A DNA stretch of 64,000 nt. It comes from Pseudomaricurvus hydrocarbonicus (GTDB taxonomy: Bacteria; Pseudomonadota; Gammaproteobacteria; Pseudomonadales; Cellvibrionaceae). The position numbers and the translations under genes were made by a program. Numbering within the stretch: the first letter of the stretch is position 1; each line of letters opens with the position of its first letter. Shown here one piece after another: positions 16,407 to 23,731 of this stretch. The DNA lies in the NCBI RefSeq assembly GCF_011602365.1, contig NZ_JAAONZ010000002.1, forward strand, positions 434,001-498,000, given 5' to 3'. The notes under the pieces are model-generated. The model was not told the origin of the DNA. It saw nothing but the letters and a program-made list of their open reading frames with translations, and searched no databases.

Positions 16407-16823
16407 TTATCCCAATGGCGGGTTACCGGGAAGTTTTTCAAGGTCATCAACTATATTTGGCCAGCTCAGGTGATGTTCCCACCACATATGACCGGCCGGA
16501 GGTAAGCTATCAGGATCATCGAGACTCCCGGTTTTAATGAAAATCAAATCAGGAAGTTCTTCCAGCTGGCTATACAATGGTGATCCACAATTGGGACAAA
16601 AATAGCGCTTTACAGTTAAACCTGTAGACCCATTTGTTGCGTAGGATGTTGGTTTCCCATTCACGCTGACTGAAGAGGAAGGGAAAAACGCAACAGACGA
16701 AAAAGCAGTACCCGAGGCCTTTTGACAGTCTTTACAATGGCAAATTTTGACATCCAATGCTTCCGAGTTACATTGATATGTAACATCACCGCACATACAA
16801 CGGCCTGAATGATGAACTGACAT
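16407..16823 (-). CDS. GFA-family (glutathione-dependent formaldehyde-activating-like) zinc protein
   Basis: A 138-residue GFA/CENP-V domain protein. Structural zinc cysteines are visible in GRCMCGDVTY, ICHCKDCQKASGTAFSS and YFCPNCGSPLYSQ. The family name comes from S-(hydroxymethyl)glutathione synthase, but most members have no proven activity. Handling of a small aldehyde or glutathione adduct is a guess. It lies between the acyl-CoA ligase gene (33 bp upstream) and the aldehyde dehydrogenase gene (68 bp downstream) on one strand. Confidence 0.85.
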   Translation of the reverse strand: MSVHHSGRCMCGDVTYQCNSEALDVKICHCKDCQKASGTAFSSVAFFPSSSVSVNGKPTSYATNGSTGLTVKRYFCPNCGSPLYSQLEELPDLIFIKTGSLDDPDSLPPAGHMWWEHHLSWPNIVDDLEKLPGNPPLG

Positions 16824-16856
16824 GATTTGATCCTTAAAGAAACGTTAATGTTTTAA

Positions 16857-18416
16857 TCACACTGCACCATAGGTATTTCTTAAATTTCTTTTAAGAATTT
16901 TTCCTGCAGCATTACGAGGCAATGCGTCAACAAAGTGGTATTTTCTTGGTATTTTATAACCCGCAATTCTTTCTCTACAGTAATCTATGAGTTGTGCAGC
17001 CTCAAAACTTTCCGAGGGTTTAATCACGCAAACTGCGACTAAAGCTTCACCATATTTTTCATCGGGAATACCAATGACAGCACTTTCAACCACCTGTGGA
17101 TGCGAACACAAAACTGCTTCTACTTCTGCCGGGTAAACATTTTCTCCGCCACTAACCACCATATCTTTAATACGGTCTTTAATGTAGAGATAACCTTCCT
17201 GGTCTATACAGCCCGCGTCACCTGTGTGGTACCACCCGCCAGCCAATGCTTCTGTGGTTTTATCCGGTTGTTTCCAGTAACCCTGCATCATTTGCCCACC
17301 TTGCAACAGTACCTCTCCGACTTGATTGATAGCCAAATCGTTACCGGTTTCAGGGTCTATAATTTTCACTCTTGTACCCGGTGCGGGCCGACCGCAGGAT
17401 TTTAATAAAGACACTTCTCCCGCCAGAGCCCGGTGGTGATCATCCGGTGTTAACCAAATCAGACCAGACACCATTTCTGTCATGCCAAAGCCCTGTTGAA
17501 ATTCACACCCCAGGATTTCAACGGCTTTCTTCAATTGATTTGGCTCTATAGACGATCCACCGTAAGTAATCGATTTCAAGGAGGGTAAAGAGACAGCCTG
17601 CACTTGTGCTTCAGCTACCAAAGCGTTCATCATTGCAGGCACCAGTAATGTATCGACTATCTGTTCCTGTTCTATCGTGGCCAAGACCTCTTGCGGATTA
17701 AACGATGTTAAAATGATCAACGGTCTGGCACAGGATAACGCCGCCACTGCTAACGAAAATGCTGCAGCGTGAAATAGAGGCGCCACTGCCAAATGAGGCT
17801 CACCCATTTGACGACGGGGAGGCATCGCATGATAAGCTGCAATAAAATGGCACAATTGTTGATGGCTAATCATGACCCCTTTAGGCAGACCCGTTGTACC
17901 CGAAGTATACATTTGGTAAACAGTGTCTATTTCTTTGACCGCTTGCATGTCAATGAATGAAGGTGATTGACCAAGAAATGCCTCAAACATCTGCCATCCC
18001 CCACCTGACGACCCACCGGGACATGACAGCACACGGGTCTCCAGGCTGGATGGGAAGAGCGAGCCGTCAATTCGATCCACCACCTGCGCCAGCGCCTCGC
18101 TGCCTGCAAACAGAATTTTTGCGGCTGAGTCTGACAAGATAAAGGCCAATTCTTGTGGCGCCAATCTATAGTTCAAAGGCACGTAAACAGCGCCTAATTT
18201 TGCACATGCAAAAAATAGCGCAAGCTGCTCAATGGAGTTCTCTGACAAGACGGCTACACGATCACCATGTCTCACTCCAACATCGATTAAACCACCAGCA
18301 ACATTTCCGACATCGGCTGCAAATTCTTTATAATTTAATCTTGTCTGCGCCTGTCCCAGGCACAACTTCGTAGGATATGTATCTACACAGAAATCCAAAT
18401 AATCAGTAATTAGCAT
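16857..18416 (-). CDS. AMP-forming acyl-CoA synthetase (ligase)
   Basis: An adenylate-forming ligase of about 519 residues that activates a carboxylic acid to its CoA ester with ATP. Motifs are the P-loop-like MYTSGTTGLPKGVMISH, the QGFGMTEM region, the GWYHTGDAGCIDQEGYLYIKDRIKDMVVSGGENVYPAEVE hinge, and a C-terminal lysine motif PRNAAGKILKRNL. I chose ATG 18416 because GAAGA lies about 8 bp upstream. The frame extends to 18452 (ATG 18449), but that start has no ribosome site and would leave almost no leader below the operators at 18475-18527. It is the first gene of the ligase-GFA-aldehyde dehydrogenase operon. The acyl substrate cannot be read from sequence. Confidence 0.9.
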   Translation of the reverse strand: MLITDYLDFCVDTYPTKLCLGQAQTRLNYKEFAADVGNVAGGLIDVGVRHGDRVAVLSENSIEQLALFFACAKLGAVYVPLNYRLAPQELAFILSDSAAKILFAGSEALAQVVDRIDGSLFPSSLETRVLSCPGGSSGGGWQMFEAFLGQSPSFIDMQAVKEIDTVYQMYTSGTTGLPKGVMISHQQLCHFIAAYHAMPPRRQMGEPHLAVAPLFHAAAFSLAVAALSCARPLIILTSFNPQEVLATIEQEQIVDTLLVPAMMNALVAEAQVQAVSLPSLKSITYGGSSIEPNQLKKAVEILGCEFQQGFGMTEMVSGLIWLTPDDHHRALAGEVSLLKSCGRPAPGTRVKIIDPETGNDLAINQVGEVLLQGGQMMQGYWKQPDKTTEALAGGWYHTGDAGCIDQEGYLYIKDRIKDMVVSGGENVYPAEVEAVLCSHPQVVESAVIGIPDEKYGEALVAVCVIKPSESFEAAQLIDYCRERIAGYKIPRKYHFVDALPRNAAGKILKRNLRNTYGAV

Positions 18417-18474
18417 GCTGTTATCTTCAGTGTTTATGTTTTTATTCATCAATGTACTGGCACAGCCAATCCAT

Positions 18475-18527
18475 TATTGACACATGTATCAATATGGATT
18501 TTAACAATATTAACCCACAAGTCAATA
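18475..18527. promoter_or_regulatory. Twin 20-bp operators upstream of the ligase operon
   Basis: TATTGA-N8-TCAATA at 18475-18494 (inner bases CACATGTA, near-symmetric) and TATTAA-N8-TCAATA at 18508-18527 are 33 bp apart. They face the ligase operon exactly as the pair at 10133-10179 faces the monooxygenase operon. Confidence 0.7.
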
Positions 18528-18607
18528 ACGACTGGCAGCACAATACCCCGGGAATAATCTTCTGGCCCAAAAGCCAATATGGTCTTTAGAAAGAAAAGGT
18601 AGACGAC

Positions 18608-19534
18608 CTAAAACCCTACATTGTCAGCGCCTTTCAGCGATAGGATCTCTCTGGCCTCTTCTGGTGTCGCAAGCTCCAACCCCAAGCCTTCGATGATTTT
18701 TTTAACACGCTGGACCTGTTCGGCATTGGTTTTCGCCAAGCGGCCTTTATCCAACCATAAGGAGTCTTCCAAACCCACACGGACGTGACCACCCATTGAC
18801 GCCGCCATAGCAGCAATTTTCATTTGTGGGCGCCCTGCCGCCAGCACTGACCATCGATAATCATCACCAAACAAACGATCAGCGGTGCGCTTCATATGCA
18901 TGACATCTTCCGGGTGCGAGCCGATGCCGCCTAACAAACCAAAGCAGGTCTGAATAAAAAGAGGACCTTTAACAATTCCCTCTTTATAGAAGTGATGCAG
19001 GTTGTACAGATGACTGGTGTCGTAACACTCAAACTCATAGCGAGTGCCGGTTTTATTCAGAGTTTCAAAGGCATAACCAATGTCTTTAAAGCTGTTACGA
19101 AAAACCAGATCCCTGGAGTTTTCGAGCATCTCCGGCTCCCACTGATGCTTGAACTCCTTGTAGCGCTTCAGCATGGGAAACAGCGCAAAGTTCATAGAGC
19201 CCATATTTAAACTGGCAACTTCAGGCTTCCAGAACTCAGCAGGTCTAACCCGCTCTTCAACAGGCATATAGGGTGAGCCACCAGTGGTAATATTAACAAT
19301 TGCGCTGGAATTATTTTTGATGGTTTTCAGGAACGGTTCAAAGGCTTCCGGGCTTTGATCAGGGCGACCATCCTCCGGATTTCTCGCATGCAAATGCACA
19401 ATCGCTGCACCCGCCTCTGCCGCCTCAATGGCAGAAGTTGCAATCTCTTCTGCAGTCACCGGCAAATAAGGAGACATAGACGGGGTATGAATAGACCCCG
19501 TTATAGCGCAGGAAATAATGATTTTTGAACTCAT
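18608..19534 (-). CDS. Beta-keto acid cleavage enzyme (BKACE, DUF849 family)
   Basis: A 308-residue TIM-barrel zinc enzyme of the BKACE family. Members condense a beta-keto acid with acetyl-CoA and cleave it, giving acetoacetyl-CoA plus a CoA ester. The first beta strand IIISCAITGS, the zinc motif VHLHARNP (HxH), and NITTGGSPYMPVEERVRP are typical, as are YEFECYDTSHLYNL and the C-terminal GGHVRVGLEDSLWL. The ATG at 19534 has GAGGTG 6 bp upstream; a GTG nine bases earlier is less likely. It follows the tetR gene at 19.6 kb on the same strand and may be co-transcribed with it. If the pathway releases acetoacetate or another 3-oxoacid, this enzyme could recycle it. The substrate is inferred. Confidence 0.88.
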   Translation of the reverse strand: MSSKIIISCAITGSIHTPSMSPYLPVTAEEIATSAIEAAEAGAAIVHLHARNPEDGRPDQSPEAFEPFLKTIKNNSSAIVNITTGGSPYMPVEERVRPAEFWKPEVASLNMGSMNFALFPMLKRYKEFKHQWEPEMLENSRDLVFRNSFKDIGYAFETLNKTGTRYEFECYDTSHLYNLHHFYKEGIVKGPLFIQTCFGLLGGIGSHPEDVMHMKRTADRLFGDDYRWSVLAAGRPQMKIAAMAASMGGHVRVGLEDSLWLDKGRLAKTNAEQVQRVKKIIEGLGLELATPEEAREILSLKGADNVGF

Positions 19535-19632
19535 AAACTTCACCTCTGAACTTGCTTTTTATCGACTGGATAACGAAGCCGCCATCCAAAAACCCAGCTC
19601 AACAGTGAAGTTTTATGCAGTTTACATAAACT

Positions 19633-20307
19633 CTATAACAACTTATTTAATTTACCGATAAGTTGTTCAACTTCACTTTTGTTGGAGCTCTTATTTTTTG
19701 TCGCGATGCCATTGAAGATTAAGGAAGTTAACTCTTCTGCCAGTTCATCGACATTCATTTCAACTCCCTGGTCCAACATCCTCCATAAATAATGCTCAAT
19801 GGTGCCAAACACCACATTGCGCACCAGGCCTACGGATGTTGACTCCGCTATTGCCCCTTCATTGATGCCATACTCGATAATCTCTCCGACCACATGGCTG
19901 TACCGTCGATTCAAATCCTGCAACTCATCACTAAAGGTATGCTCAACACCTCGGGATTCGCCCAAAATTACAGCACAAATAGCAGAGTTTTCCTTAACGA
20001 CGGTAAAATGGGTCCAAACGACATAAAACAGCTTGTTTCGAGCCCCATCAATGCCGCTAATACCCCCTTCAATTTTTCGGGTTATGTCGGCGTAAAACTC
20101 TTCCATTACTTTGGAGACCAGCAATCGCTTACTGGAGAAATAGGAGAAGACCGTACCCTCTACGACGCCAATTTTCTCAGCTATTTCTGCTACCGTGGCT
20201 TTTTCATACCCACGCAGCTCGAACACCTCTCGTGCAGCCTGTAATATCGACTGAATACGTTGCTCTTTAGAGGGCCGCTTTCCTTTTTTAATCACCGCTT
20301 CTGCCAT
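19633..20307 (-). CDS. TetR-family transcriptional regulator
   Basis: A 224-residue TetR protein with its helix-turn-helix near residues 30-65 (LRGYEKATVAEIAEKIGVVEGTVFSYFSSKRLLV) and a helical effector domain. It differs clearly from the two paralogous TetR proteins at 5.4 and 22.9 kb. ATG 20307 has GGTGGA 7 bp upstream, and a GTG at 20319 is the alternative. It lies 54 bp after the SDR gene in an apparent acyl-CoA dehydrogenase-SDR-tetR-BKACE operon. That operon is preceded by TTGAGTCTAACTCAA (22463-22477), also found before the carboxylase genes. Autoregulation through this motif, sensing an acyl-CoA, is a reasonable inference. Confidence 0.88.
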   Translation of the reverse strand: MAEAVIKKGKRPSKEQRIQSILQAAREVFELRGYEKATVAEIAEKIGVVEGTVFSYFSSKRLLVSKVMEEFYADITRKIEGGISGIDGARNKLFYVVWTHFTVVKENSAICAVILGESRGVEHTFSDELQDLNRRYSHVVGEIIEYGINEGAIAESTSVGLVRNVVFGTIEHYLWRMLDQGVEMNVDELAEELTSLIFNGIATKNKSSNKSEVEQLIGKLNKLL

Positions 20308-20361
20308 ACTTAGTTCCACCTATTAACACACTCATACCTGGTGGATCACCATTTACAGCCT

Positions 20362-21213
20362 CTAGGTCTGAAAATAATCCGGTTTTCTGAAGGGCCAGAG
20401 TTCACCCCAAAGTCGACCACCACCATCGACCGTCATTATATCACCGGTTGTAAAGGAGGAAGCATCACTGGCCAAATATATAGCCGATTGAGCGATTTCC
20501 CAGGGTGAACCAAAGCGTTTCATCGGATTAGAATTAGGAAACTGCTGCCGCGCAGCATCGCTATACACCCGCATTCCCTCCGAGGCAATCACGCCAGGAG
20601 CTACACAATTGAGGCGAATACCATAGGGGGCCCACTCCACAGCCAGAGTCTTGGTAGCCGCAATAACACCCGCTCTGGCGGCAGCACTGTGCACCATATC
20701 CACCATCCCCCTATCGACTACGGTTACGATATTAACCACCACGCCTGGGCGCTGCTGCTCCATCCATAAACGGCCACTGGACTGCATCATGTACCAGGTA
20801 CCATTTAGATTTGTATCTACAACCGCATTCCAACCTTTGGGGGATATGTCCATTGCCGGCTGGGGAAATTGACCTCCGGCACTATTAATTAAAATATCAA
20901 ATTCGCCGTGATCCGTGACAATAGCTCTCAATGTTGCATCAACTTGCTCAGCACTGCGTATTGTTAAGGAATACGCCGCCGCTTTAACCCCGTGTTTTGC
21001 CAACTTATCACAAGCGGAACAGAGTTTTTCCTGATCTCGCCCCAAAAGCACGACTTCTGCACCAAGCCTTCCACACAGCCACGCGATAGATAAACCAATC
21101 CCGCTGCCACCACCACTAATGACCACACGCTTTGACTCAAACAAATTTTCTTTGTAGATAGTCTCAAGGTGAGCCAGCTCTTCATCGGTTAAACCAAATT
21201 CTGAAGCCTTCAT
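20362..21213 (-). CDS. Short-chain dehydrogenase/reductase, 2-enoyl/2,4-dienoyl-CoA-reductase-like
   Basis: A 283-residue SDR. The Rossmann glycine motif is SGGGSGIGLS near residue 34, and LINSAGG is the NAG-equivalent strand. The usual YxxxK active site is replaced by HSAAARAGVIAATKTLAVEWAPYGIRLN. That arrangement is typical of the peroxisomal trans-2-enoyl-CoA reductase / 2,4-dienoyl-CoA reductase branch, where Tyr is lost. The C-terminus carries FTTGDIMTVDGGGRLWGE. Such enzymes reduce double bonds of unsaturated acyl-CoAs, which would suit an alkene-derived chain. It starts 6 bp after the acyl-CoA dehydrogenase stop, so the two are co-transcribed. An ordinary alcohol dehydrogenase role is less likely because of the Tyr replacement. 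Confidence 0.85.
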   Translation of the reverse strand: MKASEFGLTDEELAHLETIYKENLFESKRVVISGGGSGIGLSIAWLCGRLGAEVVLLGRDQEKLCSACDKLAKHGVKAAAYSLTIRSAEQVDATLRAIVTDHGEFDILINSAGGQFPQPAMDISPKGWNAVVDTNLNGTWYMMQSSGRLWMEQQRPGVVVNIVTVVDRGMVDMVHSAAARAGVIAATKTLAVEWAPYGIRLNCVAPGVIASEGMRVYSDAARQQFPNSNPMKRFGSPWEIAQSAIYLASDASSFTTGDIMTVDGGGRLWGELWPFRKPDYFQT

Positions 21214-21219
21214 AAAGAC

Positions 21220-22386
21220 CTACCCTAATAATTCTTCCGCAATAATCATTTTTCTCACCTCAGTCGTACCAGCACCAATTTCCAATAACTTAATGGCCCG
21301 GAACAGGCGGTTAACCTCAGATTCCCAGATGTAACCACTACCCCCATGTACCTGTACCGCTAAATCCAACACCTTTGCTGAGGTATTAGCGCAATACATT
21401 ACCGAGGCTGCGGTGCGTGCATGTATCTCACCCTGTCCGGCGTCAGATTTGTCTATTTCTGATGCTTCTTTCAACACTTGATGACAAAACGAGCGCATGG
21501 TTTCTACCCAGACATACATATCCGCTATATGAGACTGAACCATCTGAAAGCTGGAAATTGTTTTGCCAAATTGCTGCCGAGTCTTGACATAATCAACACT
21601 CAACTCCAGGGCTCTCTCTGCAATACCGAGACTAATTGGTGCAATCAACGCGCGCTCCAGATCCAGGCCGCTCATAACCACACGATGCCCCTGATGCAGC
21701 TCACCGACGATATTCTCTTTTGGAACCCGCACATTATCGAACACAAGTTCTGCCGTTTGGCTGCCTCGAAAGCCCATTTTTGTCAGCTTTTGAGCAACGG
21801 AAAATCCAGGCGTCGACGTCTCGACAACAAACGCGGTAATACCTTTACTGCCTTTATCTTTTTGTGTTTTTGCATATAAAAGACACACATCAGAGACGGG
21901 TCCATTAGTGATATAAAGCTTGGTCCCATTGATCACAAAAGCGTCCCCTTCGGACACCGCTGAAGTTTTCATCGATCCCAGAGCATCCGAGCCAGCACCC
22001 GGCTCCGTCAACGCCAAACAGCCAATGGATTCTCCCCGACACATGGCGGGTAAATAACGTTCTCGAAGATATTCACTGCCATTGATAAAAATGTTATTGG
22101 CACAGAGATTGTCATGCGCAATCCAGCTTAGAGCAAACGCATGATTCCATCGGGAAAACGCCTGCAGCACCAGACCGGCATCCAAAATCGACAAACCGGC
22201 ACCGCCATACTGCTCGGGAATAGTCATCCCCATGAACCCCAAACGAGCCAACTCAGGCATTGCCTCCTTGGGCCAATACTCATCTGCGTCCATTTTTGAG
22301 GCTAAAGGATACAATTCCCTGCGAGCATAATGATCGGCATATTCCTGTAAAGCCACCTGCTCATCCGCCAACAAAAAAGAACCCAT
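21220..22386 (-). CDS. Acyl-CoA dehydrogenase, isovaleryl-CoA dehydrogenase type
   Basis: A flavoprotein of about 388 residues that oxidises an acyl-CoA to a 2-enoyl-CoA. Flavin and substrate motifs are CLALTEPGAGSDALG and KLYITNG. The catalytic Glu is at the isovaleryl-CoA dehydrogenase position: SGLDLERALIAP carries a Glu (about residue 244) in helix G. The usual C-terminal catalytic site reads LEIGAGTTEVRK, with Gly instead of Glu, as in isovaleryl-CoA dehydrogenase. That points to a 3-methyl-branched acyl-CoA, matching the MCC-type carboxylase at 0.3-3.8 kb. ATG 22386 has GTGAGG 7 bp upstream. It is the first gene of the operon behind the TTGAGT-N3-ACTCAA site. Confidence 0.9.
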   Translation of the reverse strand: MGSFLLADEQVALQEYADHYARRELYPLASKMDADEYWPKEAMPELARLGFMGMTIPEQYGGAGLSILDAGLVLQAFSRWNHAFALSWIAHDNLCANNIFINGSEYLRERYLPAMCRGESIGCLALTEPGAGSDALGSMKTSAVSEGDAFVINGTKLYITNGPVSDVCLLYAKTQKDKGSKGITAFVVETSTPGFSVAQKLTKMGFRGSQTAELVFDNVRVPKENIVGELHQGHRVVMSGLDLERALIAPISLGIAERALELSVDYVKTRQQFGKTISSFQMVQSHIADMYVWVETMRSFCHQVLKEASEIDKSDAGQGEIHARTAASVMYCANTSAKVLDLAVQVHGGSGYIWESEVNRLFRAIKLLEIGAGTTEVRKMIIAEELLG

Positions 22387-22462
22387 ATTGAGCCTCACAT
22401 ATTTATGAATAGACTTTAATAAAAGAATAATATTGTAATATAAACATTATCTTACATTTGTT

Positions 22463-22477
22463 TTGAGTCTAACTCAA
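22463..22477. promoter_or_regulatory. TTGAGT-N3-ACTCAA operator before the acyl-CoA dehydrogenase operon
   Basis: TTGAGTCTAACTCAA is a perfect 6-bp-arm palindrome, 77 bp upstream of the ATG. Only one central base differs from the copy at 3912-3926 before the carboxylase and maoC genes. Confidence 0.6.
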
Positions 22478-22479
22478 TT

Positions 22480-22925
22480 ATCTCATAAAGGGAAGAAGAG
22501 AAATGTTAGCCCAACTAATCCATCCATGATCAAGGGAAGTCCACGGGCGTCAACGATCTCAGCAATGATGCACAATCTGGTCCCTTGACTGCTAGAATTG
22601 AAATTTATGCCACGGCCTTTCCACAAGAGCTTAGTGTTGAACCTGGTGAGTAGTCCGAAACCCGAGTAAGGTGGTTCAACAGCTGAAAGGTTTAAACTGT
22701 TAACCACTATTTATTGTCAATGGGGTATTCATTTGATCGTTGAGAGGTCAACGTTAAATCCAGCCATGATCGGCTACCAGATACAACGCCTGCAGCAGAA
22801 GAAGTGTGCTAATGAAGCATGAAATTGGCGCACAACGAACAATAAGACCCATCAAAACTGAGGCTCTGCTCGTGGTGACCCGAGGGGCCACTAACCCCTA
22901 TAGCTTCACCGCAGCGAAGCCCTCA
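22480..22925. other. Gene-poor stretch between acyl-CoA dehydrogenase and tetR genes
   Basis: About 440 bp without a convincing gene. A 74-codon leftward frame (22483-22707) contains CIIAEIVDARGLPL, faintly like the DG.PL core of DDE transposases, so this may be a worn insertion-sequence fragment. No inverted repeats or partner fragments were found to support that. Confidence 0.3.
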
Positions 22926-22927
22926 AC

Positions 22928-23572
22928 CTAGCTCTCTCGGTAGCCCTCTAAATACCCAGCGACGATGGAGTCAACAGCTCGCTGAATATCCTGCCGTGAA
23001 CTATGATCAAATTTCATATGCGCTACCATAGTTGCACAGGCTAAAATCACTTTGCTGGCTATTTCACAATCGAGTTTCGGGTGTAAAGATCCGTCGCGCC
23101 TGCCACGCAAAAGTAATATCTTTAAGGTTTTTAAAACACGTCGCTGGAATTCCGTATACTCTTTCCACGCCGGCCCTTGCACATTAGAACTCCACTGCAT
23201 CCAGATACGAATATAATCCGGCTTTTCATCAATCGCATCGGCGAACGCCATTAACATTTCGCCCACTGATATTGATGTAGCCTCAGCCGGATTCAGAATA
23301 CGTACCTCTACGAAATCCTCAATTAAAAACCGGGTCACTTCCCCAATGACAGCGTTTATTAGGCACTCACGTGATGGGAAATAATGAAAGGTCGTCGGCA
23401 CAGACACATTGGCCCTCTCAGCCAGATCACTATGACTGGCCTCACCAAACCCTTTTTCTGCAAAAGCGGACAACGCACAAACCAACAACTGCTGCTGACG
23501 CTGTTCCGGAGACATGCGTACAGCTCTTGAGCGCTTTGTGTGTTTTTCATTACCTTTGTGTTTTTCTGGCAC
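22928..23572 (-). CDS. TetR-family transcriptional regulator, paralogue of the one at 5.4 kb
   Basis: A 214-residue TetR repressor. Its helix-turn-helix lies at about residues 36-68 (AEKGFGEASHSDLAERANVSVPTTFHYFPSRECL). It shares many blocks with the protein at 5446-6108, including RMSPEQR, FHYFP, TRFLIEDF, DAIDEKPDYIRIWMQWS and LLLRGRRDGSLHP, so they arose by duplication. The start is a GTG at 23572 with a weak ribosome site. It lies between the acyl-CoA dehydrogenase operon and receptor 2, whose terminator (23653-23682) separates the two transcripts. With its twin it is a candidate for binding the repeated TATTGA-N8-TCAATA sites. Confidence 0.9.
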   Translation of the reverse strand: MPEKHKGNEKHTKRSRAVRMSPEQRQQQLLVCALSAFAEKGFGEASHSDLAERANVSVPTTFHYFPSRECLINAVIGEVTRFLIEDFVEVRILNPAEATSISVGEMLMAFADAIDEKPDYIRIWMQWSSNVQGPAWKEYTEFQRRVLKTLKILLLRGRRDGSLHPKLDCEIASKVILACATMVAHMKFDHSSRQDIQRAVDSIVAGYLEGYRES

Positions 23573-23652
23573 GCCTTAGTGACTCCTAATGATACTATCC
23601 TATCCTAAGACAATATCAGAGAAGGTTACTGACCGTCTTCCATTAGGCAAAG

Positions 23653-23682
23653 AAAAAACCGGCTGGCTATAATAGCCAGCCG
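23653..23682 (-). terminator. Rho-independent terminator of the second TonB receptor gene
   Basis: Read leftward: a perfect 10-bp stem CGGCTGGCTA / TAGCCAGCCG with a 3-nt loop, then G and a run of T. It lies 50 bp after the receptor stop. Confidence 0.88.
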
Positions 23683-23731
23683 TAAAAGTGGAGATATCTA
23701 TAAAATGATTACTGATTTTCTCAGTTGGGTA

